Of a stretch of 27,153 nucleotides of DNA, positions 6,559 to 14,545 are shown in pieces. The translations under genes were made by a program, and so were the position numbers. Positions within the stretch are counted from its first letter, which is position 1, and each line of letters opens with the position of its first letter. Source of the stretch: JBHHZI01 sp046757965 (GTDB lineage: Bacteria; Acidobacteriota; Polarisedimenticolia; SMYD01); assembly GCA_046757965.1 (NCBI GenBank), contig JBHHZI010000028.1, positions 1 through 27,153 of the forward strand, written 5' to 3'. The notes beneath the pieces are model-generated. The model saw only the letters and a program-made list of their open reading frames with translations. It did not search any database and was not told where the DNA came from.

Positions 6559-8835
6559 TCACAGGCCACAGTTCCGGTCCAGCCGCTGCAGTCCGGTGAC
6601 CAGGTGGGTGACGAGGTCGTCCGCCTCCGCGCCATCGGCCACATCCGGGAACCCGAAGCAGAACGGCCCGGAGTCGAGATCGTAGCGATCCCGGCCCTCG
6701 GCATCGAGCATCTGCACCGGCGCGTCCGGTGAGCGCAGGGGCCCGAGCGCATCGGGGCGCAGGAAGAAGAGCAGCTCGAAGCGACTCCCCGCCGCCGGCG
6801 TGGCCGCGCCTGTCGGGCCCGGCGGGGAACGCCCGAGAGTGATGCGCAGGGTCCACACCGGGTCGCCGACCCGGACCAGCGACGGGAAACCGCGGCGCCA
6901 CAGCCAGTCCCGGAAACGGGCCTGGGTCCCGCCACTGGCCGGCCGGTAGCGGACACTCCGGATGGGCACCGGGCGCGTGGCCGCGCCCGCCAGGAGATCG
7001 TGTCTCGCCAGCCAGCTCAGGACGTCCAGCGCCACCGGGCGGGCGGGAATCAGTCCGGGCGGCGGGACCCCTGCCACCGGGCGGGGCAGATGAAAACGCC
7101 AGAACCCCACCGCGTCGCGCACCGGATCGAACGCCGGCCGCAGCGTCGCCACCGCTCGCCAGGCGGTCGGCGGACCGAACCAGTCGTGCAGCAGAGGCCA
7201 GGCCCGGCGGACGTCGGCCGCGAGACGTCCGGTGGGCTCGTTGGCCGCCTGTACCTCGAGTTCACCCAGGGCGGCGGTCGCATCGACGTCACCGAGCCAT
7301 GCGCCCAGATACCGCAGCACCTCCCGGGACTCGACGGGGCGCTCGAGAATCGCCTGGCGCACACGCCGGCTCGCGGCCTCGGAGACCGGGCCCTTCGCCG
7401 CCGCCGCCGCGAGGAGCCGGTCGGCGTGCTGCCGGCGGTCACGGCGGATGCGGGCGCGCGCCCAGGAGCCATAGCCGGGCGCCGTGAGCAACGCCCGGGC
7501 GAGAGATTCCCGGATGGCGAAGAAGGTCTGCCCGTGGATCAGCGGGCGTGGCGGCCAGGACGTCTCCGCGCCGTCGCCCGAGACCGCAGCCAGCGCGTCG
7601 CGCGCCAGGTCGAGCAGATGGCGAGCCGGGTCGGGCGGCGTCGTCGCTTGCGCGTCGAACGGCGGCAGCCTCGCCTGCACGGCACGGGTCACCACCCGGG
7701 GATGACGGTCGAGGGTCACCGGAAGACCGGTCGTTCGAGCCCGCGCCGCGTCATAGAGAGGACCGCGGGCCAGGATCGTATCGTCCACGACCCCGTCGAG
7801 CCGAAGTCCGTCCACATGCAACCGGGCACGAGCCGCCCGCGGGGACGCGGGTTGTCCGTCACGGGTCACCAGACGGGAGGGCGGCCCGGCGGAGGTGATG
7901 CGACACTGCCGCCGCAGACGGGAACGGACCTCGACCTTGCGCCAGCGGCTGTCGTTTCCTTCCGGTCGATCCTTCGGCCCCTGCCCGAACGGGACGCCGG
8001 ACCAGACCACGGACCCTTCCTGCTTCAGGCGGGCGATCAGGTCGTCGAAGGCGCCGATGAGCGCCTTGCCGGATGAAGCGGTGAACAGTTCCCCACCGCT
8101 CTGCCGGGCGAGGCTCTCCAGGTAGGTGCGCGAGGAGAGCGGCACCGTGCCGTCCATCGTCCGCGGGCAGGTCCCGGTCCGGCCCACCGCCACCGCCAGC
8201 AGGGTCAGGCCGGCGGACCTGCGGATCCGATCCCGGGTGGTCTCGTAGGTGTGCCAGGGAAGGCTCATCGAGTCGCACCCATCGCTGACCACGACCAGCA
8301 CCACACGATCCGCGGTGTCTTCCATGTAGCTCACCAGGTTGTAGACCGCATCCCAGAGCGACGTGTAGCGAGAGCCGTGAGCGACGACGCGGTCGACAGC
8401 CGAGAGCGCCGCTCGATGGTCGCCGGTCGGGGCGAGCTCGAGGCGCAGATTCTCATCGAAGGTGGCGAGGGCGACCCGGTCGCCGGCCGGCAGCGCCTGC
8501 ACGTATCGGGCGGCCGCTCGGCGGGCCGCTTCGAACACCGACATCATGCTGCCGCTGGTGTCGATCAGGAGGATGTGTGCTGTCGGCAGCCGATGCGGCG
8601 CGATCTCCGTGACGCGCACGGGCACGCCGTCTTCCAGCACCTCGGCGTCGGCCGGGGTGATCGCATCACACGATCCTCCCCTCCCGGGCTGGAAGCGAAC
8701 CGGCCAGACCACGCGATCGACCAGCACGGTCTCGGTCAGCGCCGGTCCGGGAGGCGCCGCTCCGACGGTCGCGCCCGGGGAGAGGCACAGGCCCACCGCC
8801 AGCACGAGTCGCCTCACCTGGTGCGCGAGGTGCAT
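6559..8835 (-). CDS. Secreted VWFA-related domain protein with uncharacterised C-terminus
   Basis: The 758-aa protein begins with a signal peptide (RRLVLAVGLCL to about residue 27). A short beta domain with the phrase AEVLEDGVPVRVTEI follows, then a von Willebrand factor A domain (about 85-290). The MIDAS is complete: DTSGSM with Asp92, a Thr in SRYTSLWDAV, and SDGCD. The LEDGxP lead-in followed by a VWA domain is the layout of the VWFA-related family abundant in Acidobacteria (TIGR03436-type). The remaining 450 or so residues match nothing I recognise. The domain should bind a metal-dependent protein ligand outside the cytoplasm. The start ATG 8835 has GGAGG ten bases upstream. It is a single gene; no partner adjoins it on the same strand. 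Confidence 0.8.
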   Translation of the reverse strand: MHLAHQVRRLVLAVGLCLSPGATVGAAPPGPALTETVLVDRVVWPVRFQPGRGGSCDAITPADAEVLEDGVPVRVTEIAPHRLPTAHILLIDTSGSMMSVFEAARRAAARYVQALPAGDRVALATFDENLRLELAPTGDHRAALSAVDRVVAHGSRYTSLWDAVYNLVSYMEDTADRVVLVVVSDGCDSMSLPWHTYETTRDRIRRSAGLTLLAVAVGRTGTCPRTMDGTVPLSSRTYLESLARQSGGELFTASSGKALIGAFDDLIARLKQEGSVVWSGVPFGQGPKDRPEGNDSRWRKVEVRSRLRRQCRITSAGPPSRLVTRDGQPASPRAARARLHVDGLRLDGVVDDTILARGPLYDAARARTTGLPVTLDRHPRVVTRAVQARLPPFDAQATTPPDPARHLLDLARDALAAVSGDGAETSWPPRPLIHGQTFFAIRESLARALLTAPGYGSWARARIRRDRRQHADRLLAAAAAKGPVSEAASRRVRQAILERPVESREVLRYLGAWLGDVDATAALGELEVQAANEPTGRLAADVRRAWPLLHDWFGPPTAWRAVATLRPAFDPVRDAVGFWRFHLPRPVAGVPPPGLIPARPVALDVLSWLARHDLLAGAATRPVPIRSVRYRPASGGTQARFRDWLWRRGFPSLVRVGDPVWTLRITLGRSPPGPTGAATPAAGSRFELLFFLRPDALGPLRSPDAPVQMLDAEGRDRYDLDSGPFCFGFPDVADGAEADDLVTHLVTGLQRLDRNCGL

Positions 8836-8985
8836 GATCCCGTCCCTCCGGCCACGGCACGGCGAAGCCTACCATGAGAAAAGGAACGGTCGGACGGACT
8901 CCCCGCGGCTGACGCGTGTTCCGCTCCGCGGCTCTCCCGCTCCGCGACCGGTCACGCCGCGCGACGTCTCGCAAGTCCCGGCGTG

Positions 8986-9921
8986 TCACGCCACGCGGGC
9001 GGGTGCCTGTGGCGCCGGCACGCGCACGGCCAGCACCGGGCACGGCGAGGTTCTCAGGACGCGGTGGCAGGTCGATCCCACCCAGCCGAGCTCCGTGCGG
9101 CCCACCCCGTGGGCCCCGACGATGAGCAGATCGGCCTCCTTCTCACGCGCCACGCGCGTCAGGGTCGCCGCGGGCAGGCCATCGGTGACCAGCGTGTCGA
9201 TCTCTTCGTCCGCCCGGCGCCGGGTCTCGACCAGCTCGGCCAGGGCGTCCTTCGCCGCCTGGTGGCGCATCAGGATCGGCGTCTCGGCGGTGGCCACGAC
9301 CATGGCGGCCTCGGGAGGCAGGAGGACGCCGGCCTGCGGGGTCACCACGTGCACCAGGACCAGCCGCGCCGCATACCGCCTCGCCAGTGCCAGCCCGAAG
9401 TCGACGGACGCGCCGGTCTCGGGCCCCAGGTCGGTTCCGACCATGATGGAGCGGAAGGCGGGTGCCCCGGCCAGGTCGGACGCGGAAAGACCCGCCTGGG
9501 CCGGGACCGCCAGCAGCGGCACCTCGAGCTTGTGCAGCACCTTCTCGGTCACCGAGCCCAGCAGCAGACGCTCGAATCCGGAATGACCGTGGGTGCCCAT
9601 CATCACCAGGTCGAACTCGCCGTCCCGGGCCTGCTGAACGATGGAGCGGTGCACGATGCCGTCGACGATGACGCCCTGTTCCGGGTCGAGGGACATCTCG
9701 CGCAGAAAGCGGGCCAGGTGACTCTCGACGCGAGCCCGGTTCGCCGCCGCGGCGGCCGGGTCGTGGACGGCGATGGCCGGCGAGAACTCGCGCGTGTCGG
9801 CCACGTAGAGGACCTGCACGACGGCGCCGAAGTCATCGGCCATCCGTCGGGCCAGCGCCACGGTCGGGACCGAGAACTCCGAGAAATCCACCGGGCAGAG
9901 AATGCGGCGAAATGGTCTCAT
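8986..9921 (-). CDS. Tandem universal stress protein (two UspA domains)
   Basis: This is a 311-aa cytoplasmic protein with two UspA folds. Domain 1 (about 1-150) starts RRILCPVDFSEFS and has the nucleotide loop MGTHGHSGFERLLLGSV. Domain 2 (about 160-302) starts FRSIMVGTDLGPE and has VGAHGVGRTELGWVGST, then CPVLAVRV. Both keep the G-x2-G-x9-G(S) pattern of ATP-binding Usp proteins. Homologues act in stress and dormancy responses. I place the start at ATG 9921 because the conserved fold begins there, although the frame stays open to 10146. A TAGAAT box ends seven bases before the ATG, so the mRNA may be leaderless. It lies downstream of the kinase and FHA genes on the same strand, 229 bases away, and may have its own promoter. 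Confidence 0.9.
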   Translation of the reverse strand: MRPFRRILCPVDFSEFSVPTVALARRMADDFGAVVQVLYVADTREFSPAIAVHDPAAAAANRARVESHLARFLREMSLDPEQGVIVDGIVHRSIVQQARDGEFDLVMMGTHGHSGFERLLLGSVTEKVLHKLEVPLLAVPAQAGLSASDLAGAPAFRSIMVGTDLGPETGASVDFGLALARRYAARLVLVHVVTPQAGVLLPPEAAMVVATAETPILMRHQAAKDALAELVETRRRADEEIDTLVTDGLPAATLTRVAREKEADLLIVGAHGVGRTELGWVGSTCHRVLRTSPCPVLAVRVPAPQAPARVA

Positions 9922-9928
9922 CTCGGTG

Positions 9929-9934
9929 ATTCTA
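9929..9934 (-). promoter_or_regulatory. Candidate -10 box for the universal stress protein gene
   Basis: Read on the minus strand, TAGAAT is followed by seven bases and then the ATG at 9921. No convincing -35 hexamer lies 16-18 bases upstream. If used, transcription would begin at or next to the start codon. Confidence 0.35.
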
Positions 9935-9955
9935 TCTGCGAGGGACGTGCCATCC

Positions 9956-9979
9956 GGGGAGACCGGAGGAGCGGTCCCC
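9956..9979. other. Imperfect hairpin in the FHA-usp gap
   Basis: GGGGA pairs with TCCCC, and CCG with CGG, around a six-base loop, with a two-base bulge. It lies in the 229-base gap (9922-10150) between the FHA and stress-protein genes, just upstream of the candidate -10 box. There is no T tract, so a terminator call is weak; an operator or a weak attenuator is equally possible. I see nothing else in this gap. Confidence 0.2.
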
Positions 9980-10150
9980 AGAACCGTGCGGGAAGCCCGG
10001 CTGTGGGCTGCCTGACCCTGCCGGCGTGCGGCACGTGACCCAGGTCGGCGGGAAATGCCCCAGCAGCATCGCAGGTTCCCGGCGGCCTCGACGGCCGCCC
10101 GGTCCAGGGAGCCGCCCCCGCATTGCCCGGCGGCGGCCCGGGGCACCGGG

Positions 10151-10561
10151 TCAGTCGGACACGGGCACGGCGTTCTCGATCACCGAGAACTGCAGGACCG
10201 TGTCGCCGATCCGCAGCCGGTCCTCGTGACCGAGCGGCTGGCGATTGCGGATGCGGCGGCCGTTGAGGAAGGTGCCGTTGGTGCTGGCCAGATCCCGGAG
10301 GAAGTAGCGCTCCGGACCATACAGGGCGATCTCCGCGTGCTTGCGTGACACCTTCGGGTCGGCCAGCACGATGTCCGCCTCCTCCCGGCCGAGCAGATAC
10401 ACCCCCCCGGCGGACAGGGTGAACACCCGGCCGGACGGGTTCCCGGTCTCGATGCGGAGGAACAGGCCGGTCTCCGGCGGGACCAGCCCCTCCTTGAGAC
10501 GCGGCCGCGCCATGGCCGGGTCGAGCATCGTTCCCTCTTCCCTCTCGATCGGATCGGGCAT
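10151..10561 (-). CDS. Small FHA-domain protein
   Basis: This 136-aa protein is almost entirely one forkhead-associated domain (about 35-130). The phosphothreonine-binding residues are visible in order: LLGREE, KVSRKHAEI, and LASTNGTFLNGRRI. It has no signal peptide, membrane helix or effector domain, so it should act as a cytoplasmic adaptor. The start ATG 10561 is supported by AAGGAG eight bases upstream; the longer frame to 10633 would read into the intergenic region. It follows the kinase gene by 68 bases on the same strand, which makes it a probable phospho-dependent partner or substrate of that kinase. The short N-terminal tail has no obvious kinase-target TxxT motif. Confidence 0.9.
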   Translation of the reverse strand: MPDPIEREEGTMLDPAMARPRLKEGLVPPETGLFLRIETGNPSGRVFTLSAGGVYLLGREEADIVLADPKVSRKHAEIALYGPERYFLRDLASTNGTFLNGRRIRNRQPLGHEDRLRIGDTVLQFSVIENAVPVSD

Positions 10562-10629
10562 CAGGCTTCTCCTTGGGAACCGGGCCGGCCGGCGCGCACT
10601 CCACGGCGCCCGGCGCCCGCCGGTCCCTG

Positions 10630-11958
10630 TCATTCGATGCGCAGTTGCAACACGTCGCCACGCTTGCGGCCGGCGTTGACCTTCAATGTCCGGGATTCGC
10701 CGCGGGTGAACTGCAGGGCCAGTTCTTCTCGCTCGCCCGGCTCACCCTCCGATGACTGCAGTTCGACCTCGACGGTCCGTTCACCGGGACGTACGGAGAA
10801 TTCCGCGTCGAACTCTTCCTGCCCCCACGACATCAGCTTCTTGCCGAACGCGGACACCCTCTTCCTCTTCGCCTGCAGCGGACGGGTGTAGACGCGGTCG
10901 CCGTCGACGCGCACCACCAGCCGGCCCGACTCGACGCTGCTGCGCACGGTGACCACCAGCGTGGCGCGACCGGCCAGGGCCACCAGCCCCCAGCCTCCCA
11001 GGGTCAGGGCGATGAGCACGGCCGCCGCCCGGAGCAGGAGCGGGCGCAGCGGCCCGGCCGGGCCGGCGGCGATCCGGGGGCCGGCGGCCACCTGGGTGGC
11101 GGCGGCGGCGTCATCCATCGCCTCGGCCGGGGTGGTGGCCAGGGACGCCGCCAGCGCCTCGACCAGGTGGACGCCATCGGCGAAACGGTGGGACGGATTC
11201 TTGGCCAGCGCCGTGGCGAAGAACCGGTCGAGACCCGCCGGCAAGGCAGGGCGAAGACGCGTGATCGGCACCGGCGACTCATGGACCACCGCATACGACA
11301 GGGCCGGCAGGTCGTCGCCGGCGAACGGCCGGGACCCGCAGAGCGCCTCGTAGAGGATCACTCCGAGGGAGAACAGATCGCTGCGCCCGTCGCAGGCCCG
11401 GCCCCTCAACTGCTCGGGCGACATGTACGCCGGCGAGCCCAGGCTCTGGCCCGAGCGGGTCAGGTCCGACGTGGACAGCCGCGCGATCCCGAAGTCGGCG
11501 ATCTTGACGGCGCCATCCGCCTCCCGCACCAGGATGTTGGCCGGTTTCACGTCCCGGTGCACGACGCCCGCCGCGTGGGCGACATCGAGGGCGGCCGCGA
11601 CCTGCCGGGCGAGGTCCAGTACCCGGTCCGGGGCCAGCGGCCCCTCACCGGCGAGCACGGCGCGCAGGCTGCGTCCCTCGACGTACTCCATGACGATGAA
11701 CGACACGCCCTGGTCCGCATCCTCGTCGGCATCATGAATCGTGACGATGGCCGGATGGTCCAGGCGGCCCGCACTCTGGGCCTCGCGCAGGAACCGTTCG
11801 TGATACTCCTGGCGGGCGCCGGCATCCAGGCCCTCCGGCACCTGGACCGTCTTGATGGCCACCCGGCGCCGGACGCGGGGGTCGTGGGCCACATAGACGA
11901 CTCCCATCGCCCCCCTGCCGATCTCCTTCTCGATCTCGTACCGGCCGACTCTCCCCAT
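10630..11958 (-). CDS. Transmembrane Ser/Thr protein kinase (PknB-like)
   Basis: The 442-aa protein has a complete Hanks-type kinase domain (about 7-265): glycine loop IGRGAMGVVY, VAIK with Lys36, HRDVKPAN with Asp136, DFG with Asp155, and GSPAYMSPEQ as activation/P+1 loop. A roughly 40-residue Ala/Pro-rich juxtamembrane linker, one TM helix (about 307-330) and a 112-residue beta-rich extracytoplasmic domain follow. That last domain is not PASTA, and I cannot name it. The start is ATG 11958, directly before the kinase fold; TATATT six bases upstream suggests a leaderless message. The gene is divergent from rdgB and precedes the FHA gene. Role: signal-dependent phosphorylation of cytoplasmic proteins; the signal is unknown. 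Confidence 0.92.
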   Translation of the reverse strand: MGRVGRYEIEKEIGRGAMGVVYVAHDPRVRRRVAIKTVQVPEGLDAGARQEYHERFLREAQSAGRLDHPAIVTIHDADEDADQGVSFIVMEYVEGRSLRAVLAGEGPLAPDRVLDLARQVAAALDVAHAAGVVHRDVKPANILVREADGAVKIADFGIARLSTSDLTRSGQSLGSPAYMSPEQLRGRACDGRSDLFSLGVILYEALCGSRPFAGDDLPALSYAVVHESPVPITRLRPALPAGLDRFFATALAKNPSHRFADGVHLVEALAASLATTPAEAMDDAAAATQVAAGPRIAAGPAGPLRPLLLRAAAVLIALTLGGWGLVALAGRATLVVTVRSSVESGRLVVRVDGDRVYTRPLQAKRKRVSAFGKKLMSWGQEEFDAEFSVRPGERTVEVELQSSEGEPGEREELALQFTRGESRTLKVNAGRKRGDVLQLRIE

Positions 11959-11964
11959 CCGGGC

Positions 11965-11993
11965 AATATAAGGACCGCGAACCGCCGCTTCCA
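11965..11993 (-). promoter_or_regulatory. Candidate promoter for the kinase-FHA genes
   Basis: On the minus strand, TGGAAG (11993-11988) is followed after 17 bases by TATATT (11970-11965). The ATG lies six bases downstream of the -10, so transcription would start on the start codon. The -35 matches only three of six consensus positions. The 98-base gap to rdgB must hold both divergent promoters. Confidence 0.5.
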
Positions 11994-12056
11994 CCGGCCC
12001 GCGGCGAGGGCGAAATGCCCCGTTCGCGGCCGCCATGTGGAACACTGGAGGGCGCC

Positions 12057-12746
12057 ATGCTGCCCCGGACCGTCCTGCTGGCCTCCACGAACCCGCACAA
12101 GCTGGTGGAGATCCGCGCTCTCTGCGCTGGATTCCCGCTCCAGGTGATCTCGCCGGCCGATCTCGACTTTCCCCTGCCGCCGGTGGTGGAGACCGGGGCC
12201 TCGTTCGAAGCCAACGCGGTCGCCAAGGCCACCTCCGCCGCCGACGCAGCCCGCGCCGCGGGCCGGCACGCGCTTTGGGTGCTGGCGGATGACTCCGGTC
12301 TGGAGGTGGATGCGCTGGGCGGCGCGCCCGGGGTGCATTCCGCTCGCTACGCCCTCGCGCTCGACGCGGGTTGCGGCCGGCGGAACGGGACCGGCGGCGA
12401 GCGGGCCGACCTCGACCGGCGCAACATCCGCCGGCTCCTGGCCGAGCTCCACGGGCTGGCCGCACCGCGACGCGCGGCGCGCTTCGTCTGCGTTCTGGTG
12501 CTGGTGGGATGCGGCGAGGCCGCGCTCACCGTCCGCGGCGAGGTGGAGGGGAGCATCACCACTGCATGCCGGGGCACCGGACGGTTCGGCTACGACCCGG
12601 TGTTCTATCATGCGGCGTCCGGCCGCACCTTCGGGGAGATGACCGCCGGCGAAAAGGCCGGGGTCAGTCACCGGGGAGTCGCGCTGAGGCGCCTGCGGGA
12701 ACGCCTGCCTGCGCGGTTCGGGCACGCAGCCCGGCAAGTGGAATAG
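12057..12746 (+). CDS. rdgB: XTP/dITP diphosphatase (RdgB/HAM1 family)
   Basis: The 229-aa enzyme hydrolyses non-canonical purine triphosphates (ITP, dITP, XTP) to monophosphates and keeps them out of nucleic acids. Family motifs are all visible: the start LLASTNPHKLVEI (the S/TxxxxK phosphate-binding motif), FEANAVAKA, LADDSGLEVDALGGAPGVHSARY, GTGRFGYDPVF, and KAGVSHRGVAL near the end. It is about 30 residues longer than the E. coli enzyme, mostly from a loop after HSARY (about 104-125). ATG 12057 has GGAG about six bases upstream. It is probably co-transcribed with the type III PKS gene, which begins 30 bases later, although there is no obvious biochemical link. Confidence 0.93.
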   Translation: MLPRTVLLASTNPHKLVEIRALCAGFPLQVISPADLDFPLPPVVETGASFEANAVAKATSAADAARAAGRHALWVLADDSGLEVDALGGAPGVHSARYALALDAGCGRRNGTGGERADLDRRNIRRLLAELHGLAAPRRAARFVCVLVLVGCGEAALTVRGEVEGSITTACRGTGRFGYDPVFYHAASGRTFGEMTAGEKAGVSHRGVALRRLRERLPARFGHAARQVE

Positions 12747-12776
12747 ACTGCGATCGAACTGCCGGGGGGAGGTGAG

Positions 12777-13832
12777 ATGAAGATCGCCGGCGTGGGCACT
12801 GCATTCCCGGCCCACTACTACGATCAGCAGACCCTGCTGGAAGCCCTGAAGAAGATGCTCCCCCGCTCGGGAAACGGGACGGCTCGCCTGGACCGTCTCC
12901 ACCGGCGGGTCCTGGTCGGTGGCCGACATCTTGCCCTGCCGCTGGAGGAGTATGCCGGTCTGTCGACCTGGGGACAGGCCAACGACGCCTGGATCCGTGT
13001 GGCCGGCGAGGTCGGCGAGCAGGCGCTGCGGCAGGCCCTCGAGCGGGCCGGCCTGGCGCCCCGCGACATCGACGCCATCTTCTTCGTCTCCGTCACCGGC
13101 GTGGCCACGCCGTCGGTGGATTGCCAGTTCATGAACCGGATGGGGCTGCGGCCGGACGTCAAGCGCGTGCCGATCTTCGGCCTCGGGTGCGTGGCCGGGG
13201 CCGCCGGCATCGCCCGGGCGGCCGACTACGTGAAGGCGTATCCCGACCAGGTCGCGGTCGTGGTGTCGGTCGAGCTCTGCTCGCTGACCTTGCAGACACG
13301 CGATCTGTCGGTGGCCAACATGATCGCCACCGGCCTGTTCGGCGACGGGGCGGCCGCCGTGGTCGTCACCGGCACCGATCGGCCGGCCACCGGTCCGTCC
13401 ATCGTGGCGACGCGCTCGGTCTTCTACCCGGACTCGGGCGACGTGATGGGCTGGCGCATCTCGGAGAAGGGATTCGGGATCATCCTCTCGGCGCGCGTTC
13501 CCGAGGTGGTCCGCGAGTACGTGCAGGGCGACACCGACCGCTTCCTGTCGCCCCACGGCCTGACGCGCGGCGACATCACCTGGTGGGTCTGCCACTCCGG
13601 GGGCCCCCGGGTGCTGGAGGCGATGGAGGACACCCTCGAGCTGCCTGCCGGGGCACTCGGCCTCACCTGGAAGAGCCTGGAGACCATCGGCAATCTCTCC
13701 TCCGCCTCGGTCCTCATGGTTCTCGACGAGACCCTGAGGACCACGCAGCCGCCCGCCGGGAGTCCGGGCCTGATGATCGCCATGGGACCCGGTTTCTGTT
13801 CCGAACTGCTCCTGCTCCGGTGGCCCGGGTGA
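12777..13832 (+). CDS. Type III polyketide synthase (alkylpyrone/alkylresorcinol synthase-like)
   Basis: This 351-aa protein is of the chalcone/stilbene synthase superfamily. The complete catalytic triad is visible: Cys138 (GLGCVAGAAG), His273 (CHSGGPRVLEAMED) and Asn306 (GNLSSASVL). The CHS-type C-terminal signature appears as MGPGFCSELLLLRW. Cys-His-Asn also occurs in FabH, but the length, the GGPRVLEAMED helix and the C-terminal motif fit the type III PKS branch. It should extend an acyl-CoA starter, probably fatty, with malonyl-CoA and cyclise the product to a pyrone or resorcinol. GGGGGGAGG (about 12764-12772) precedes ATG 12777. The stop overlaps the methyltransferase start (GTGA), the same pairing as the Bacillus subtilis bpsA-bpsB genes. 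Confidence 0.87.
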   Translation: MKIAGVGTAFPAHYYDQQTLLEALKKMLPRSGNGTARLDRLHRRVLVGGRHLALPLEEYAGLSTWGQANDAWIRVAGEVGEQALRQALERAGLAPRDIDAIFFVSVTGVATPSVDCQFMNRMGLRPDVKRVPIFGLGCVAGAAGIARAADYVKAYPDQVAVVVSVELCSLTLQTRDLSVANMIATGLFGDGAAAVVVTGTDRPATGPSIVATRSVFYPDSGDVMGWRISEKGFGIILSARVPEVVREYVQGDTDRFLSPHGLTRGDITWWVCHSGGPRVLEAMEDTLELPAGALGLTWKSLETIGNLSSASVLMVLDETLRTTQPPAGSPGLMIAMGPGFCSELLLLRWPG

Positions 13833-14416
13833 TCGGCGCCGACACCCGCCTCTTCTTCACCGTGGTGATGGTGCTGGTGGTCGTCGAGCGGGGTGTCGAG
13901 CTGGCGCTGTCGATTCGCAACGGACGTCGGGCCCGGCGGCGCGGCGGCGTGGAGGCCGGCGTGGCGCACTACCGGTGGATGGTCGGCGTCCACACGGCTT
14001 TCCTGGCCTCCTGTCTCGCCGAGGTCTGGCTGCGTAAGCCGCCCTTCTTCCCGGCCCTGGCGCTCACCATGCTGGCGGTGTCGGCAGCCGCCATGGCCCT
14101 GCGCTACTGGGCCATCACCACCCTGGGAGAGCGCTGGAACACGCGGGTCATCGCGGTGCCCGGCGATGCGGTGGTCAGCGGTGGGCCGTACCGGTTCATG
14201 CGCCACCCCAACTACGTCGCGGTGGCGGTGGAGATCGTGTCGCTGCCGCTCATCCACACCGCCTGGAGAACCGCGCTGGTCTTCGGCGTGGCCAACCTGA
14301 TCCTGCTGCGCGGCCGCGTTCGTATCGAGGAGTCCATGCTGTCCACGGCCTCCGACTACGCCACCGTGTTCGCCGACAGACGCCGCTTCCTGCCGGGACG
14401 GCGCGGCGGCGAGTGA
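13829..14416 (+). CDS. Isoprenylcysteine carboxyl methyltransferase (ICMT)-like membrane methyltransferase
   Basis: This 195-aa integral membrane protein has four to five hydrophobic segments (about 5-20, 50-70, 75-95, 130-160). The ICMT/PEMT-type SAM-binding C-terminal region is visible as GPYRFMRHPNYVAV and then RVRIEESML. Adjacent to a type III PKS, such proteins (BpsB-type) O-methylate alkylpyrones, so product methylation at the membrane is the best guess; protein methylation is unlikely because bacteria lack prenylated CaaX targets. GTG 13829 overlaps the PKS stop as GTGA; an in-frame GTG at 13820 is an alternative. It is the last gene of the rdgB-PKS-ICMT group. Confidence 0.85.
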   Translation: MIGADTRLFFTVVMVLVVVERGVELALSIRNGRRARRRGGVEAGVAHYRWMVGVHTAFLASCLAEVWLRKPPFFPALALTMLAVSAAAMALRYWAITTLGERWNTRVIAVPGDAVVSGGPYRFMRHPNYVAVAVEIVSLPLIHTAWRTALVFGVANLILLRGRVRIEESMLSTASDYATVFADRRRFLPGRRGGE

Positions 14417-14435
14417 GCTGCCTGCGGCATCCCAC

Positions 14436-14449
14436 CGGTCCCGGGACCG
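14436..14449. other. Perfect 14-base palindrome
   Basis: CGGTCCCGGGACCG reads identically on both strands. It lies between the ICMT-like gene and the valS promoter, 17 bases before the -35 box. A protein-binding site or part of a termination hairpin are the options; there is no T tract. The rest of the 129-base gap holds the promoter and hairpin listed separately. Confidence 0.3.
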
Positions 14450-14465
14450 TCCCGATCGACCCGGC

Positions 14466-14496
14466 TTGACGCCGCCCCGGCGCAAGACGCTATTCT
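14466..14496 (+). promoter_or_regulatory. Candidate valS promoter
   Basis: TTGACG (14466-14471) and TATTCT (14491-14496) are separated by 19 bases. Both hexamers match sigma70 consensus well; the spacer is longer than the optimal 17. Transcription would start near 14503, leaving about 43 bases of leader before the TTG start. Confidence 0.45.
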
Positions 14497-14507
14497 TGTT
14501 GCTTCCC

Positions 14508-14527
14508 GGCAGGCGCCAACGCCTGCC
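14508..14527 (+). promoter_or_regulatory. Perfect 8-bp hairpin in the valS leader
   Basis: GGCAGGCG and CGCCTGCC flank a CCAA loop. The stem is all but one G:C pairs and would lie at the very 5' end of the predicted valS mRNA, ending 18 bases before the TTG codon. It is too small for a T-box. It could control stability or ribosome access. Confidence 0.4.
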
Positions 14528-14545
14528 CGACCATCCGGCCACGCC

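Noticed and set aside
9922..10150. Small genes in the FHA-usp gap
   Set aside because: Short open frames here have no ribosome site or domain and read as generic high-GC translation.
14508..14545. T-box or amino-acid riboswitch upstream of valS
   Set aside because: The predicted leader is only about 43 bases, with one small hairpin and no T-box sequence; too short for such an element.
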